This document shows, in pieces, positions 51,270-60,542 of a stretch of 64,000 bases of DNA. Origin of the DNA: Streptomyces sp. CA-278952 (GTDB lineage Bacteria; Actinomycetota; Actinomycetes; Streptomycetales; Streptomycetaceae); the NCBI RefSeq assembly GCF_028747205.1, contig NZ_CP112880.1, forward strand, positions 682,001-746,000. The letters are read 5' to 3'. A program made the position numbers and the translations under genes. Every line of letters starts with the position of its first letter. Position 1 is the first letter of the stretch. The notes below the pieces were generated by a model. That model ran no database searches, had not been told where the DNA came from, and worked only from the letters and a program-made list of their open reading frames with translations.

Positions 51270-54200
51270 CCACTTCCGGAAAGCGCGCCGGCACCGGTGA
51301 GGAAGTCCAGGTGCCTGCGCAGCATTCGCTCGTCGGCCGGGGGGAACCCCACCCCCGCCCCGGCCGCGGCGGCCCAGGTGCGGGAGCAGTCGAACCGCGG
51401 GTGCGGGCGGGGGCGTTCGGGCAGGGAGAAGGCGAGCGGGGCGAACGGCCCCGCCGGGTCGGCGAGCATGCGCTCCCGCCACCGCTGGTACGGCACCACC
51501 TCGGCCGGGTGGCCGGCCGAGGTGAGCGCGGCGGCGAGAGCGGCACGGGTGAGGCCGCCGTCGCCGTGGTAGTGGTGGGTCCGGCCCAGGGGGCCGGGAG
51601 CCTGTGAGAGCGCGACGACCGCCGCGGCCACCGTGTCCACGGGCACCATGTCCAGCACCTCGGCGGTGTCCGGGACGGCGCCGGCGGCGACGCATCCGGT
51701 GAGCCAGCGGCTGAACGCGGAGCGCGGGTCGGCCGCACCGGTGACGGTGTCACCGACGATGGCAGCGATGCGGTGGATCGAGACGGGCAGGCCGTGGCCG
51801 CGGGCGGCAACGGCCATGGCGTCGGCCACCCATTTGCTGAGGTCGTAGCCGCTGGTGAGGCCGCTCGGGTCGGTGGGGGCGTCGGCCTCGGTGACGACGC
51901 GGCCGTCGTGGGCGTCACCGAGGAAGACGCCGAGGGTGGAGATCAGGTGCAGCGGGGCACCGCTGTCGCCGGCCAGGCGCAGGATCGCCGCAGTGGCGTC
52001 GACGTGGGCGGGTTTGAGGGCATCGTAGGACGCGGCGAAGTGCGGAACAGCGGCGTTGTGGTAGATCGCGTCCACGGCCGTGAGGGTGTCGCGATCCTCC
52101 GTGGACAGGCCGAGGCCGGGTGCGGACAGGTCTCCGGGGACCGGGATCACGCGGTCGGTGACCGGCAGCCGGTCGATCGAGCCGTGCCGGACGAGGCAGT
52201 GGATCGTGGCGGCCGTCCGGGCCAGGAGCTGGTCGAGGAGGTGGCGGCCGAGAAAGCCGGTGGCGCCGGTGAGCAGGATCCGGCGCGGCGTGCCGGCCGG
52301 GGGGACGCCGGGCGCGTGGACGGTGCGGAGACGGATTTCGGGCGGGGGGACGGCGTCGGCGCGCAACCGGTCGACCGTGGGCAGGTCCGCCGGGGCACCG
52401 TCGTCGATGGCCGCCGCGAACGCCGCCACCGTGGGGGCGGTGAACAGTGTGCGCATCGGAACCGTGACGCCGAGGCGGTCGCGGACGGCGGCGAGGACGT
52501 GGGCGGCGATGAGCGAGTGCCCGCCGATGGCGAAGAAGTCCGCGGTGCGGTCCACGTCGGACCGGTCGAGAACGGTGGCCCAGATGGCGGCGACGGCTCG
52601 CTCGGTGGCGGTCCGGGGCGGGTCCGCCGGGACGGAGGGGGTGGTGGGTGGCTCGGGGAGGGCGGCGGTGTCGATCTTGCCGGTGCTCTGGGTGGGAAGG
52701 GCGTCGAGGACGACCACGGTGTCCGGCACGAGATGCGCGGGCAGGCGGTCGGCGCAGAAGGCGCGCAGGCCGGGAACGTCCGGGACGGCGACCCGCGAGT
52801 CGGGGGTGGCCGGGACGGGGGCGTTCCGGGTTGGTGCGGTCGAGGCCGGATCGGATGCGATCCCGGTGGGTACGGTCGAGGCCGGATCGGATGCGTACCC
52901 GGTGGGTACGGTCGAGGCCGGAACGGATGCGTACCCGGTGGGTACGGTCGAGGCCGGATCGGATGCCTTCCTGGTGGGTACGGTCGGGGCCGGAACGCCG
53001 ACGTAGCCGATGAGGCGGTCCCCCCTGGCCACCACCACGGCCTCCGCGACAGCCGGGTGGGCGGCGAGCACGGCCGCCACCTCCCCCGGCTCCACCCGGT
53101 TGCCGCGGATCTTGACCTGGTCGTCGGCCCGGCCGACGAACTCGAGCGTGCCGTGCCGGTTCAGCCTCGCGAGGTCGCCGGTCCGGTACATGCGGGCGCC
53201 GGGGCGGTCGCCGTACGGGTCGGCCAAGAACGCCGCGGCGGTCGCGGCCGGGTTGTCCCGGTACCCCCGGGCGGGCGCCGTCCCTCCGATGTAGACCTCA
53301 CCGACCACGCCGACGGGCACCCGGCGCAGAGCCCGGTCGAGGAGGTGGACGCGGACGTGTCGCAGCGGGCGGCCGATCGGCAGTCGGGTGGGGTGCTCGC
53401 GGCCGTCGACGGTGCGGTGGCTGGTCGCGCAGACGGTGGCTTCCGTCGGTCCGTAGTGGTTGTGGAGGGGAATGCCGTGCTTCGCCCACGCGCGGACGGT
53501 CGCCGCCGGGACGATGCCGCCGCCGACCATCATGAACTCCAACGGGAGGCGCTCGCCGGCGAGATCGGCCACCCAGCGCTGCCAGAGGGGGGCCGCCGTG
53601 TCGACCGCGGAGACTCGGTGCTCGACGCAGAGCCCGAGGAGGTCCGGTCCGGTGAGACCGCCCGGGTCGGGGTGGATGACCAGGGTGGCCCCGGCCGCGA
53701 GGACCGGGAAGATGTCGCCGAACGCGGCGTCGAAGTGCGGGGGCGGGACCATGAGGAGGCGGTGCGCGGCGGTGAGGCCGTGTTCGGCGATGAACGCGGT
53801 GGTGAGGTCGAGGAGCGTGTCGTGCTGTACCTCGACGCCCTTGGGTTCGCCGGTGGAGCCGGAGGTGTGGACGACGTAGGCGAGCTGGGACGGGTGGACG
53901 GGCGTCGGTTCGTGGTGGACAGGCGTCGGTTCGTGGTGGCCGGTGGCGGGGAGGGCGTCGCGGGTCAGGACGGTCCGCGCACCGCCGGCGGTGATCAGGG
54001 CGCGCTGGCGGGAGGGCGGCTGGGCGGGGTCGATGGGGACGAAGCATCCGCCCGCCTTGAGCACGCCGAGGATCGCGACGATCGCGTCGGCGCTGGACGG
54101 GATGGTGATCGCGACCGGGTCCTCGCTCCGGATGCCGGCCTCGCGCAGGCGGTGCGCGACGGCGGAGGATCTGCGGTCCAGGTCGCGGTAGGTGAGGGGG

Positions 54201-57200
54201 GTGGCGGCGAGGTCGAGGACGGCGGTGGCGTCGGGGGTCCGGGCGGTCTGGGCCGCGATCAGGTCCACAACGGTCGTGGCCGCCGGTCGCGCGGGGACGG
54301 CCGGGCCGGTGGACGGCGTGTCCCCTCCGCCGGGCAGGCCCGGATCGGACCGGGTGCCGAGGGCGGTGTGGACGGCGCCGTCGGCCGGGGACAACAGGTC
54401 CAGGTGGGACAGGGGAAGACCGGGGTGGCGGGCCACGGCCTCCATGACGGCCAGCACCTGGTCGGCGATCCCGCTGATCGTGTCCGCCTCGTACCGGTCG
54501 GTGCGGTAGTCGATGAGAGCGGGCCAGTCGCCCTCGCGTTCCCTGATGTGGAGGGTGAGGTCGAAACGGCTGGTGGCGCGGTCGATCGGCAGCGGAGTGG
54601 CGGTCAGGCCCGTGAAGGTGACGGGGGCCGTCTCGCGGTTGAGGACCAGCATCGTCCGGAACAGGGGGTGGCCCTCCCGTGCGGAGGGGACCGTGGCGAG
54701 GATATCGGCCAGGGAGATGTCGGCGTGGTCCATCGCGTCGGCCACCACCCCGGTGGCGTCGGCGAGCAGATCGCGGGGGGTGGCTCGGCTGTTCGCACGG
54801 AGCCGGAGCGGGAGGGTCGTGACGAACATGCCGACCACGTCGTCCCACCCGGCCGGACGGGTGGAGACCGGGGCACCGACGACGAGGTCCCCGCCCCCGT
54901 CCCGGGTGGAGGAGACGATGGCGTAGACGGCGAGGAGACCGGCGAAGGTGGTGGCCCGCTCGTCCCGGCACCAGGTGGCGAAGCGGCGGGCGAGCCCGGC
55001 CGGGACGGTGAACCTGTGGGTGGCACCGGGGGCGGTGACCGCGCGGGGGTGAGCCGGGCCCTGGCCGGATTCCGGGTGCGGCGATCCGCCCGGCGCGGGG
55101 GCCCGGGGCGTGCCGTACGGGTGGTCCGGCGAGGGTCCGGAGGCAGGTGGGGCGTCACGGAGTGTTCCGGCCCAGAACGCGGTGGTTCGTTGCCGTGGCC
55201 CCACGGCCGCCGGCGCGGGGACGGGTAGTCCCGGCGCGCTGGTTCTCCTGCTGAGCGCGGCCTGCGGCCCCTGGACATCCGTGGCACCGGGCAGGAACGA
55301 GGAGATCGGGCCCGCGGTGGTCAGGGTCGTCAGCAGGATCGACATCGACGTGTCGTCGCAGATGATGTGGTGAGCCGTGACCGTCAGGAGATGCGTCGTG
55401 GGGGCGGTTCTGATCAGGTGGGCCCGCACCAACGGGCGTCGGGTCAGGTCGAAGGGGTGGTCGGCGTCCCAGGCGGCCAGGCGTTCGGCCTCCGGCCACG
55501 GGTCCGCGTGAGCGCTCAGGTCGGTGGTGCGCCAGGCCCGCGCCGACAGCTCGTCCGTGTAGGGCGCCGCGCTCAGCCGCGGGGTGTCGTCATGGACGAC
55601 GATCGCCGATCGCAGGGCGGGATGGGCGGCCAGGGTGTGGGCGAACCCGGCGCGCAGGTCCGCCTCGTCGAGCGCACCCTCCAGCCGGAACGCGGCGTGC
55701 ACGACGTAGGCGCCGTCGTCCTGACCCGTCTGGTGGGTGATCCACAGTCCGTGCTGCGGGCCGGACAGCCGTCCTGGTGAAGCGGGCGCCGACCCGGAGT
55801 CGTCCGGAGTGTCGGGACCGCCCCGGCCCGCATCGATCGCGGCAGCCAGGGCGGCGACAGTGGGGTTGGCGAACAGGGTTCTGACCGTCACCTCCACACC
55901 CACCGACGCCCGGATCCTGGCAACGGCCTTCGCTGCCGCCAGAGAATGGCCGCCGGACAGGAAGAAATCGTCGTCACGGTTGACCGGGCGAGCCAGCAGG
56001 CGCGCGAAGATCTCCGCGAGCGTGGTCTCCAGGCCCGGGTGGGGGGCAGGGGCGGCGGCATCCTCCGTCGGTGGGGGCAGAGCGCGTACGTTCAGCTTTC
56101 CGGAGCTGGTCAACGGGAACGCGTCCACGGTCACCATCGCCGACGGCACCAAGTAGGCCGGGAGGACACGGCTCAACCGCTCCCGCACCCTCGGCCAGCG
56201 GGGCCGCCCCGCGGCCGGGATCACGTAGGCCACCAGGCGGTCGCCGTCACCGGCCACGCGGGCGTCGGCGACCTCCGGGTCCGCCCGCAGCGCCGCCTCC
56301 ACCTCGGCCGGTTCCACACGGTGACCACGCACCTTGAGCTGTGCGTCCACCCGCCCGACGAACTCCACGACACCGCCCGGCCTGCGCCGCGCCAGGTCGC
56401 CCGTGGCGTACATGCGCGCGCCGGGAACCGGTGAGAACGGGTCGGCGACGAAGCTCGTCGCCGACCGGCCGGGCGCACCGAGATAGCCGCGCGCCAACGG
56501 AAAACCACCCAGGTACACCTCGCCGACCACGTCGTCGTCGACCGGTCGCAGGCCCGCGTTCAGCAGATGCACGGCCACGCCGTCGAGCGGATCGCCGATG
56601 CCGAACCGGCTGCCTCGGCGCACCCGTTCGGCGGTCGACCAGATCGTCGTCTCGGTCGGGCCGTACGCGTTCCACAGCTCGGCCCCGCCCAGCGACCCGG
56701 CCAGCTCCGGCGTCAGCACCTCCCCGATCGACACCCGGACCCGCACGCACTCCGGCACGCCTCCGGCCGCCGCCAGCACCGCCCACACCGACGGGGTGAC
56801 CTGGACGACCGTGACCGCCTCGGCCCTCAGTCGCCGCGCCAGCGCGGGGCCGTCGCCGACGGTCTCCGGCGGTACGGGCACCACCCGGGCGCCCACCGTC
56901 AGCGGCGCCACCAGTTCCCACAGCGAGATGTCGAACGCCGGGGAGGTCATGGCCGCCACCACGTCCCCGGCGGCCAGCCCCACCAACGCCGTCGACCGGG
57001 CCAGCATCCCGGCCACCGCGCGGTGCGGCACCCCCACCGCCTTCGGTCGGCCGGTCGACCCCGACGTGTGGAGCACGTACGCCAGTGACTCGGGTGCGAT
57101 GTGGGGTTCGACGCGCTCGAACTCCTCCGGCAGCTCCGGGATCCCGGTCAGCACGACGCGGGCGGCCCCGGTGACGGCTCGACGCCTGGGCTCGGGCCAC

Positions 57201-58711
57201 AGCGGTTCGACCGGCACGTACACCGCGCCCGCCCGCCAGATCCCGAGGATGGCCACCACCAGGTCCGTGCCGCGCGGCAGGTCCACCGCGACCCACACCT
57301 CGGGCCCGGCGCCCTCCGCCCGCAGCACCGAGGCCAGCGCCGCCGAACGGCGCTCCAGCTCCGCGTAGGACAACTCCCCCACCGCGAGGCCGTCCGCGCC
57401 GAACCGGATCAGCTCCAGCACGGTCGACGGCGCCGGAGCACCGCCCGGCCCGGCCACCCGCGCGACCCCCGAAGGCCCTGCGGTCAACGCCGACAACCGG
57501 CGATCGGGGTCGGCGCACGCACGGTCCAGCAGGGCCAGCAGCCGCCCGGCGACACCGTCGACCGTCGCACCGTCGAACAGATCCGTGTCGTGCTCGGTGA
57601 CCACGGCCATGTCCGCGCCGCCGGACTCCACCATCACGGTGAGATCGACGTCGGCCGTGCCCGTGTCCGGCGGCATCCGCTCGGCCCGCACCCCCGGGAG
57701 CACCACCTCGGGCGGGTCCTGCATCACGAGGTGCGCCTGGCACAGCGGCGCGTGGCTCGGGTCACGGGAGGCGCCGGCCGCCTCGACGATCCGGTCGAAC
57801 GGGACCGCCGCGCCGCCCAGTCCCGCCGCGACCGCGCGGCGGGCCCTGGCCACCAGCTCGCGGAACGTCGGATCGCCGCCGATCCCCACCCGCAACGGCA
57901 CCGGGTTCACGAACATTCCGACGACGTCGGCGAACTCCGGTCCCGGCCGTCCGGACACCAGGGTGGCGACCACTACGTCGTCCTGACCCGCCGTCGTGCC
58001 CAACGTGGCGGCGTACGCGGCCTGCAGCACGACGAACCGGGTGGCGCGCGTGGCGCGGGCGAGCGCGTCGACCCGCGCGGTGAGGCCCTCGGGGACGGCA
58101 TGGCGGCGCAACTCCCCCCGGAAGGCGCGCATCCTCGGGCGGGGCCGGTCGGTGGGCAGGGTGAGCAGGTCCGGCACACCGTCCAGCTCGGCAGCCCGGC
58201 GGGACGGATCGTGGTCGATGAGGTCAGGCGGCGCTCCGGGATCCGGCAGCGGCCGGGCCGGGTCGGCGTACAGGGCGCTGATCTCCCCGCACAGCACCGA
58301 CAGGGACCTGCCGTCGACGACCGCGTGATGCGTGTTGATCACCAGGATGTGGTCGGTCGGCGTGATCCGGCCCAGCCGGATCCGGAACAACGGCCCGGTG
58401 CGCAGGTCGAACGGTTCCCGTGCGGCCCGCGCCGCGAACGCCGCGGCGTCCGCGGCCGGCACCGTCCGCACCTCGACATCCGCGGGGCCCACCGGACCCG
58501 TCCGGCCGACCGGCTCGCCTTCGATCTCGTCGAACGTGGTGCGCAGCACCGGGTGCCGGGCCACCACCAGATCCGCCGCGCGCCGGAGCGCGTCCACGGA
58601 CACGGGGCCGGCCAACCGGAACACCGCCGGGTTGTTGTGCAGGGGTGCGCCGTCGGCGAACGCCTCGAGGAACCACAGCCGTCGGGCCCCGGGCGGGAGA
58701 GGGACCGTCAT
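51266..58711 (-). CDS. Two-module NRPS C-A-T-C-A-T-R with terminal reductase
   Basis: A 2481-residue synthetase. C1 (HHAVVDG near 129), A1 ([17 protein letters not shown] near 550), T1 (FFLSGGHSL near 919), C2 (HHIICDD near 1115, with Asp replacing the usual Gly of HHxxxDG), A2 (YVVHTSGSTGEPKGVEV near 1614), T2 (FFAIGGHSL near 2064) and a thioester-reductase domain from about 2150 (TGATGFLGRHL, catalytic SGYDLSKW). By-eye pockets are about DIWQVIAIW-K for A1 and DAGTMGHVC-K for A2; neither is a known code to me. The R domain should release an aldehyde using NADPH. A2 contains a 12-residue tandem repeat (about 1903-1959). The ATG overlaps the upstream gene by 4 nt. Confidence 0.95.
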   Translation of the reverse strand: MTVPLPPGARRLWFLEAFADGAPLHNNPAVFRLAGPVSVDALRRAADLVVARHPVLRTTFDEIEGEPVGRTGPVGPADVEVRTVPAADAAAFAARAAREPFDLRTGPLFRIRLGRITPTDHILVINTHHAVVDGRSLSVLCGEISALYADPARPLPDPGAPPDLIDHDPSRRAAELDGVPDLLTLPTDRPRPRMRAFRGELRRHAVPEGLTARVDALARATRATRFVVLQAAYAATLGTTAGQDDVVVATLVSGRPGPEFADVVGMFVNPVPLRVGIGGDPTFRELVARARRAVAAGLGGAAVPFDRIVEAAGASRDPSHAPLCQAHLVMQDPPEVVLPGVRAERMPPDTGTADVDLTVMVESGGADMAVVTEHDTDLFDGATVDGVAGRLLALLDRACADPDRRLSALTAGPSGVARVAGPGGAPAPSTVLELIRFGADGLAVGELSYAELERRSAALASVLRAEGAGPEVWVAVDLPRGTDLVVAILGIWRAGAVYVPVEPLWPEPRRRAVTGAARVVLTGIPELPEEFERVEPHIAPESLAYVLHTSGSTGRPKAVGVPHRAVAGMLARSTALVGLAAGDVVAAMTSPAFDISLWELVAPLTVGARVVPVPPETVGDGPALARRLRAEAVTVVQVTPSVWAVLAAAGGVPECVRVRVSIGEVLTPELAGSLGGAELWNAYGPTETTIWSTAERVRRGSRFGIGDPLDGVAVHLLNAGLRPVDDDVVGEVYLGGFPLARGYLGAPGRSATSFVADPFSPVPGARMYATGDLARRRPGGVVEFVGRVDAQLKVRGHRVEPAEVEAALRADPEVADARVAGDGDRLVAYVIPAAGRPRWPRVRERLSRVLPAYLVPSAMVTVDAFPLTSSGKLNVRALPPPTEDAAAPAPHPGLETTLAEIFARLLARPVNRDDDFFLSGGHSLAAAKAVARIRASVGVEVTVRTLFANPTVAALAAAIDAGRGGPDTPDDSGSAPASPGRLSGPQHGLWITHQTGQDDGAYVVHAAFRLEGALDEADLRAGFAHTLAAHPALRSAIVVHDDTPRLSAAPYTDELSARAWRTTDLSAHADPWPEAERLAAWDADHPFDLTRRPLVRAHLIRTAPTTHLLTVTAHHIICDDTSMSILLTTLTTAGPISSFLPGATDVQGPQAALSRRTSAPGLPVPAPAAVGPRQRTTAFWAGTLRDAPPASGPSPDHPYGTPRAPAPGGSPHPESGQGPAHPRAVTAPGATHRFTVPAGLARRFATWCRDERATTFAGLLAVYAIVSSTRDGGGDLVVGAPVSTRPAGWDDVVGMFVTTLPLRLRANSRATPRDLLADATGVVADAMDHADISLADILATVPSAREGHPLFRTMLVLNRETAPVTFTGLTATPLPIDRATSRFDLTLHIREREGDWPALIDYRTDRYEADTISGIADQVLAVMEAVARHPGLPLSHLDLLSPADGAVHTALGTRSDPGLPGGGDTPSTGPAVPARPAATTVVDLIAAQTARTPDATAVLDLAATPLTYRDLDRRSSAVAHRLREAGIRSEDPVAITIPSSADAIVAILGVLKAGGCFVPIDPAQPPSRQRALITAGGARTVLTRDALPATGHHEPTPVHHEPTPVHPSQLAYVVHTSGSTGEPKGVEVQHDTLLDLTTAFIAEHGLTAAHRLLMVPPPHFDAAFGDIFPVLAAGATLVIHPDPGGLTGPDLLGLCVEHRVSAVDTAAPLWQRWVADLAGERLPLEFMMVGGGIVPAATVRAWAKHGIPLHNHYGPTEATVCATSHRTVDGREHPTRLPIGRPLRHVRVHLLDRALRRVPVGVVGEVYIGGTAPARGYRDNPAATAAAFLADPYGDRPGARMYRTGDLARLNRHGTLEFVGRADDQVKIRGNRVEPGEVAAVLAAHPAVAEAVVVARGDRLIGYVGVPAPTVPTRKASDPASTVPTGYASVPASTVPTGYASDPASTVPTGIASDPASTAPTRNAPVPATPDSRVAVPDVPGLRAFCADRLPAHLVPDTVVVLDALPTQSTGKIDTAALPEPPTTPSVPADPPRTATERAVAAIWATVLDRSDVDRTADFFAIGGHSLIAAHVLAAVRDRLGVTVPMRTLFTAPTVAAFAAAIDDGAPADLPTVDRLRADAVPPPEIRLRTVHAPGVPPAGTPRRILLTGATGFLGRHLLDQLLARTAATIHCLVRHGSIDRLPVTDRVIPVPGDLSAPGLGLSTEDRDTLTAVDAIYHNAAVPHFAASYDALKPAHVDATAAILRLAGDSGAPLHLISTLGVFLGDAHDGRVVTEADAPTDPSGLTSGYDLSKWVADAMAVAARGHGLPVSIHRIAAIVGDTVTGAADPRSAFSRWLTGCVAAGAVPDTAEVLDMVPVDTVAAAVVALSQAPGPLGRTHHYHGDGGLTRAALAAALTSAGHPAEVVPYQRWRERMLADPAGPFAPLAFSLPERPRPHPRFDCSRTWAAAAGAGVGFPPADERMLRRHLDFLTGAGALSGSG
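52833..53003 (-). repeat. 36-nt in-frame minisatellite inside NRPS A2 domain
   Basis: Four full 36-nt copies (52,833-52,868, 52,869-52,904, 52,905-52,940, 52,941-52,976) and one 27-nt partial. Each encodes 12 residues of the type TVPTGYASDPAS. The copies differ by few substitutions and lie between the core A-domain motifs (after IGYVGVP, before RLPAHLVPD), so they form a loop in the C-terminal A subdomain. Confidence 0.93.
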
Positions 58712-59280
58712 CGGTACGCTCCCCGGTCTCCGAACCGGCGCCGGTACGCCGCCAGTTGCTCCGGGTCGGCCCGCAGGAACGGCGCGTCCGCGGCCACCAT
58801 GTGCCGCACCGCCAGCAACGGCAGCGGGCTGCGCATCGGCCGGAAGTCCGCGTTCCACAGACCGGGTGCGGACGGCGGCCCCGGATGGAACTCACCGATC
58901 ATCAGGCCGCGTTCCACGAACCCGGGCTTCAGCTCCCGCTGCGTGCGGTCGATCTCCCCGGGCGGGACGTCCGGCAGCACCACCAGGACCGTCCGGTATC
59001 TGGCCCCCGGCCACTCACGCGGCGGCAAATCGGGGAACCAGTCGCGGTAAGCGGTCATCACCGCCCGCAGGTCCGGCCGTCCGGGGTGTACGGCGAGGAA
59101 GAGCCCGCCCCGTTCCAGTGAGACGGCCGTGTACGGGCAGACGTCGCCGCCCCGTCCCAGATCGGGGTGCGGTCGGCACAGGTAGGACCGCGCCCACGCC
59201 AGCACCACCTCGGCGGCGGCAGGCAGGTCCGGGTGGTCCGGCTCGAACAGCGCGACGTCACCCGCCGGGTGGCTCAGCAT
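58708..59280 (-). CDS. DUF6875-like protein in NRPS operon
   Basis: A 190-residue cytoplasmic protein. The segment YLCRPHPDLGRGGDVCPYTAVSLERG is the family hallmark, with downstream W-rich and acidic motifs (YRDWFPDLPP; RELKPGFVERGLMIGEF). I believe it belongs to DUF6875, a family seen beside NRPS genes, but the assignment is from memory of its motifs. It overlaps the flavin enzyme gene by 7 nt and the NRPS by 4 nt, so it is operon-coupled. It may act on the nascent product or a carrier-bound intermediate; unknown. Confidence 0.65.
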   Translation of the reverse strand: MLSHPAGDVALFEPDHPDLPAAAEVVLAWARSYLCRPHPDLGRGGDVCPYTAVSLERGGLFLAVHPGRPDLRAVMTAYRDWFPDLPPREWPGARYRTVLVVLPDVPPGEIDRTQRELKPGFVERGLMIGEFHPGPPSAPGLWNADFRPMRSPLPLLAVRHMVAADAPFLRADPEQLAAYRRRFGDRGAYR

Positions 59281-60542
59281 CTCCCGCTCCGCTTCCGCCG
59301 CGCCGCAGCGAGCAACGTGACGCCGCCGAGCCCGGCGAGTCCACCGAGGAGGCGGTCCTGACGGCGGGCCCGGGCGAGCGCGTCGCCGTACGGGAGGCTG
59401 CTGTGGCTGATCATCGCGTACAGCGTCCGCCACCCCGGTACCAGGCGGCCGAGCTCGAAGTCCATCCGCTTGCGGGCCCGGAACACCGGTGACCGCACCC
59501 GGTCGCGCAGCTCCACGAAGTTGCGCGCGGACAGTTCGGCGAGCACGTCGGTGTGCGGGCGGCGGCGGGCCTCGAACGCGGCGAGCGCGTCGCCCGGGGC
59601 GTGCTCGGCGAGACACGCGTCGAGCACCGCGCAGTCCTCGAACGCGGCGTTCATCCCCTGGCCGTAGAACGGGAACACGGCGTGCGCGGCATCGCCGACG
59701 AGGACGACACGGTCGTGCTGCCACGGCGCGGTACGCACCGACACCAGGGTTCCCGGTTCGTGTGCGAGGAACTGCGTGACCAGGTCCGGCACGAGATCGG
59801 TCAGGTCACCGAACTCCTCGGCCAGGAAAGCCCCGGCCCGGACCGGGTCGCGCAGCCCCGAGAACCCGGTGTCGCCGTCGAACGGCAGGAACACGGTGCC
59901 GGTCAGCGATCCGTCCGGGTTGGGGTGCGCCACCACCAGTCCCCGCCGGCCGGGCCACACGTGCAACGCCTCCGGCCGGTCGACGGCCGGGATGGTGAAC
60001 TCCCGGTAGCCCCAGTCCAGGTGCGTCTGGTGGAACTCGGCGCGCACCCGGCGGTGCAGGTGCGTGCGCACGGTCGAGTACGCGCCGTCCGCGCCCACGA
60101 CGAGATCCGCCGGGAACGTCCGGGCGGGGGTCCGCACCTCCGTACCGGTCAGGCCGGTGACGCGGTGCCCGAACCACAGCCGCACCCGGGGAACCGATGC
60201 GGCGGCGTCGAGCAGGGTGATGTTGAGGTCGTGGCGGCGGACCGAGTGCAGCACCTCGGTGTCGTCCGCGCCGTAGGGCTGGTAGCTGACCCGGCCGCTG
60301 TGGTGGACGATCCGCCCCCGCATGGGAACCGCTTCGGCCAGGGCCTTGTCGAGGAGGCCGAGGTCGCGCAAGGCCGCCCGGCCGCGTTCGGACAGCCCGA
60401 CGCTGATCGATCCGGCGTCCGGGCCGTTGGTGCCGCGTGGGTCGCCGCGCCGCTCCACCACGTCCACCCGGTGGCCGCGGCGGGCCAGCCGGATCGCCAG
60501 CATGGTTCCGGCCATACCCGCCCCGACGATGACGACGTTCAT
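59274..60542 (-). CDS. Kynurenine 3-monooxygenase-like FAD enzyme
   Basis: A 422-residue flavoprotein aromatic hydroxylase. N-terminal FAD motif [15 protein letters not shown] motif [13 protein letters not shown]; second FAD motif [26 protein letters not shown], which is close to kynurenine 3-monooxygenases; C-terminal hydrophobic stretch ([16 protein letters not shown]) resembling the KMO membrane tail. In pathway terms it would hydroxylate kynurenine or a related aromatic amino acid using NADPH. No other kynurenine-pathway gene lies in this window. ATG 60,542 overlaps the A-T gene stop by 4 nt. Confidence 0.87.
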   Translation of the reverse strand: MNVVIVGAGMAGTMLAIRLARRGHRVDVVERRGDPRGTNGPDAGSISVGLSERGRAALRDLGLLDKALAEAVPMRGRIVHHSGRVSYQPYGADDTEVLHSVRRHDLNITLLDAAASVPRVRLWFGHRVTGLTGTEVRTPARTFPADLVVGADGAYSTVRTHLHRRVRAEFHQTHLDWGYREFTIPAVDRPEALHVWPGRRGLVVAHPNPDGSLTGTVFLPFDGDTGFSGLRDPVRAGAFLAEEFGDLTDLVPDLVTQFLAHEPGTLVSVRTAPWQHDRVVLVGDAAHAVFPFYGQGMNAAFEDCAVLDACLAEHAPGDALAAFEARRRPHTDVLAELSARNFVELRDRVRSPVFRARKRMDFELGRLVPGWRTLYAMISHSSLPYGDALARARRQDRLLGGLAGLGGVTLLAAARRKRSGRC

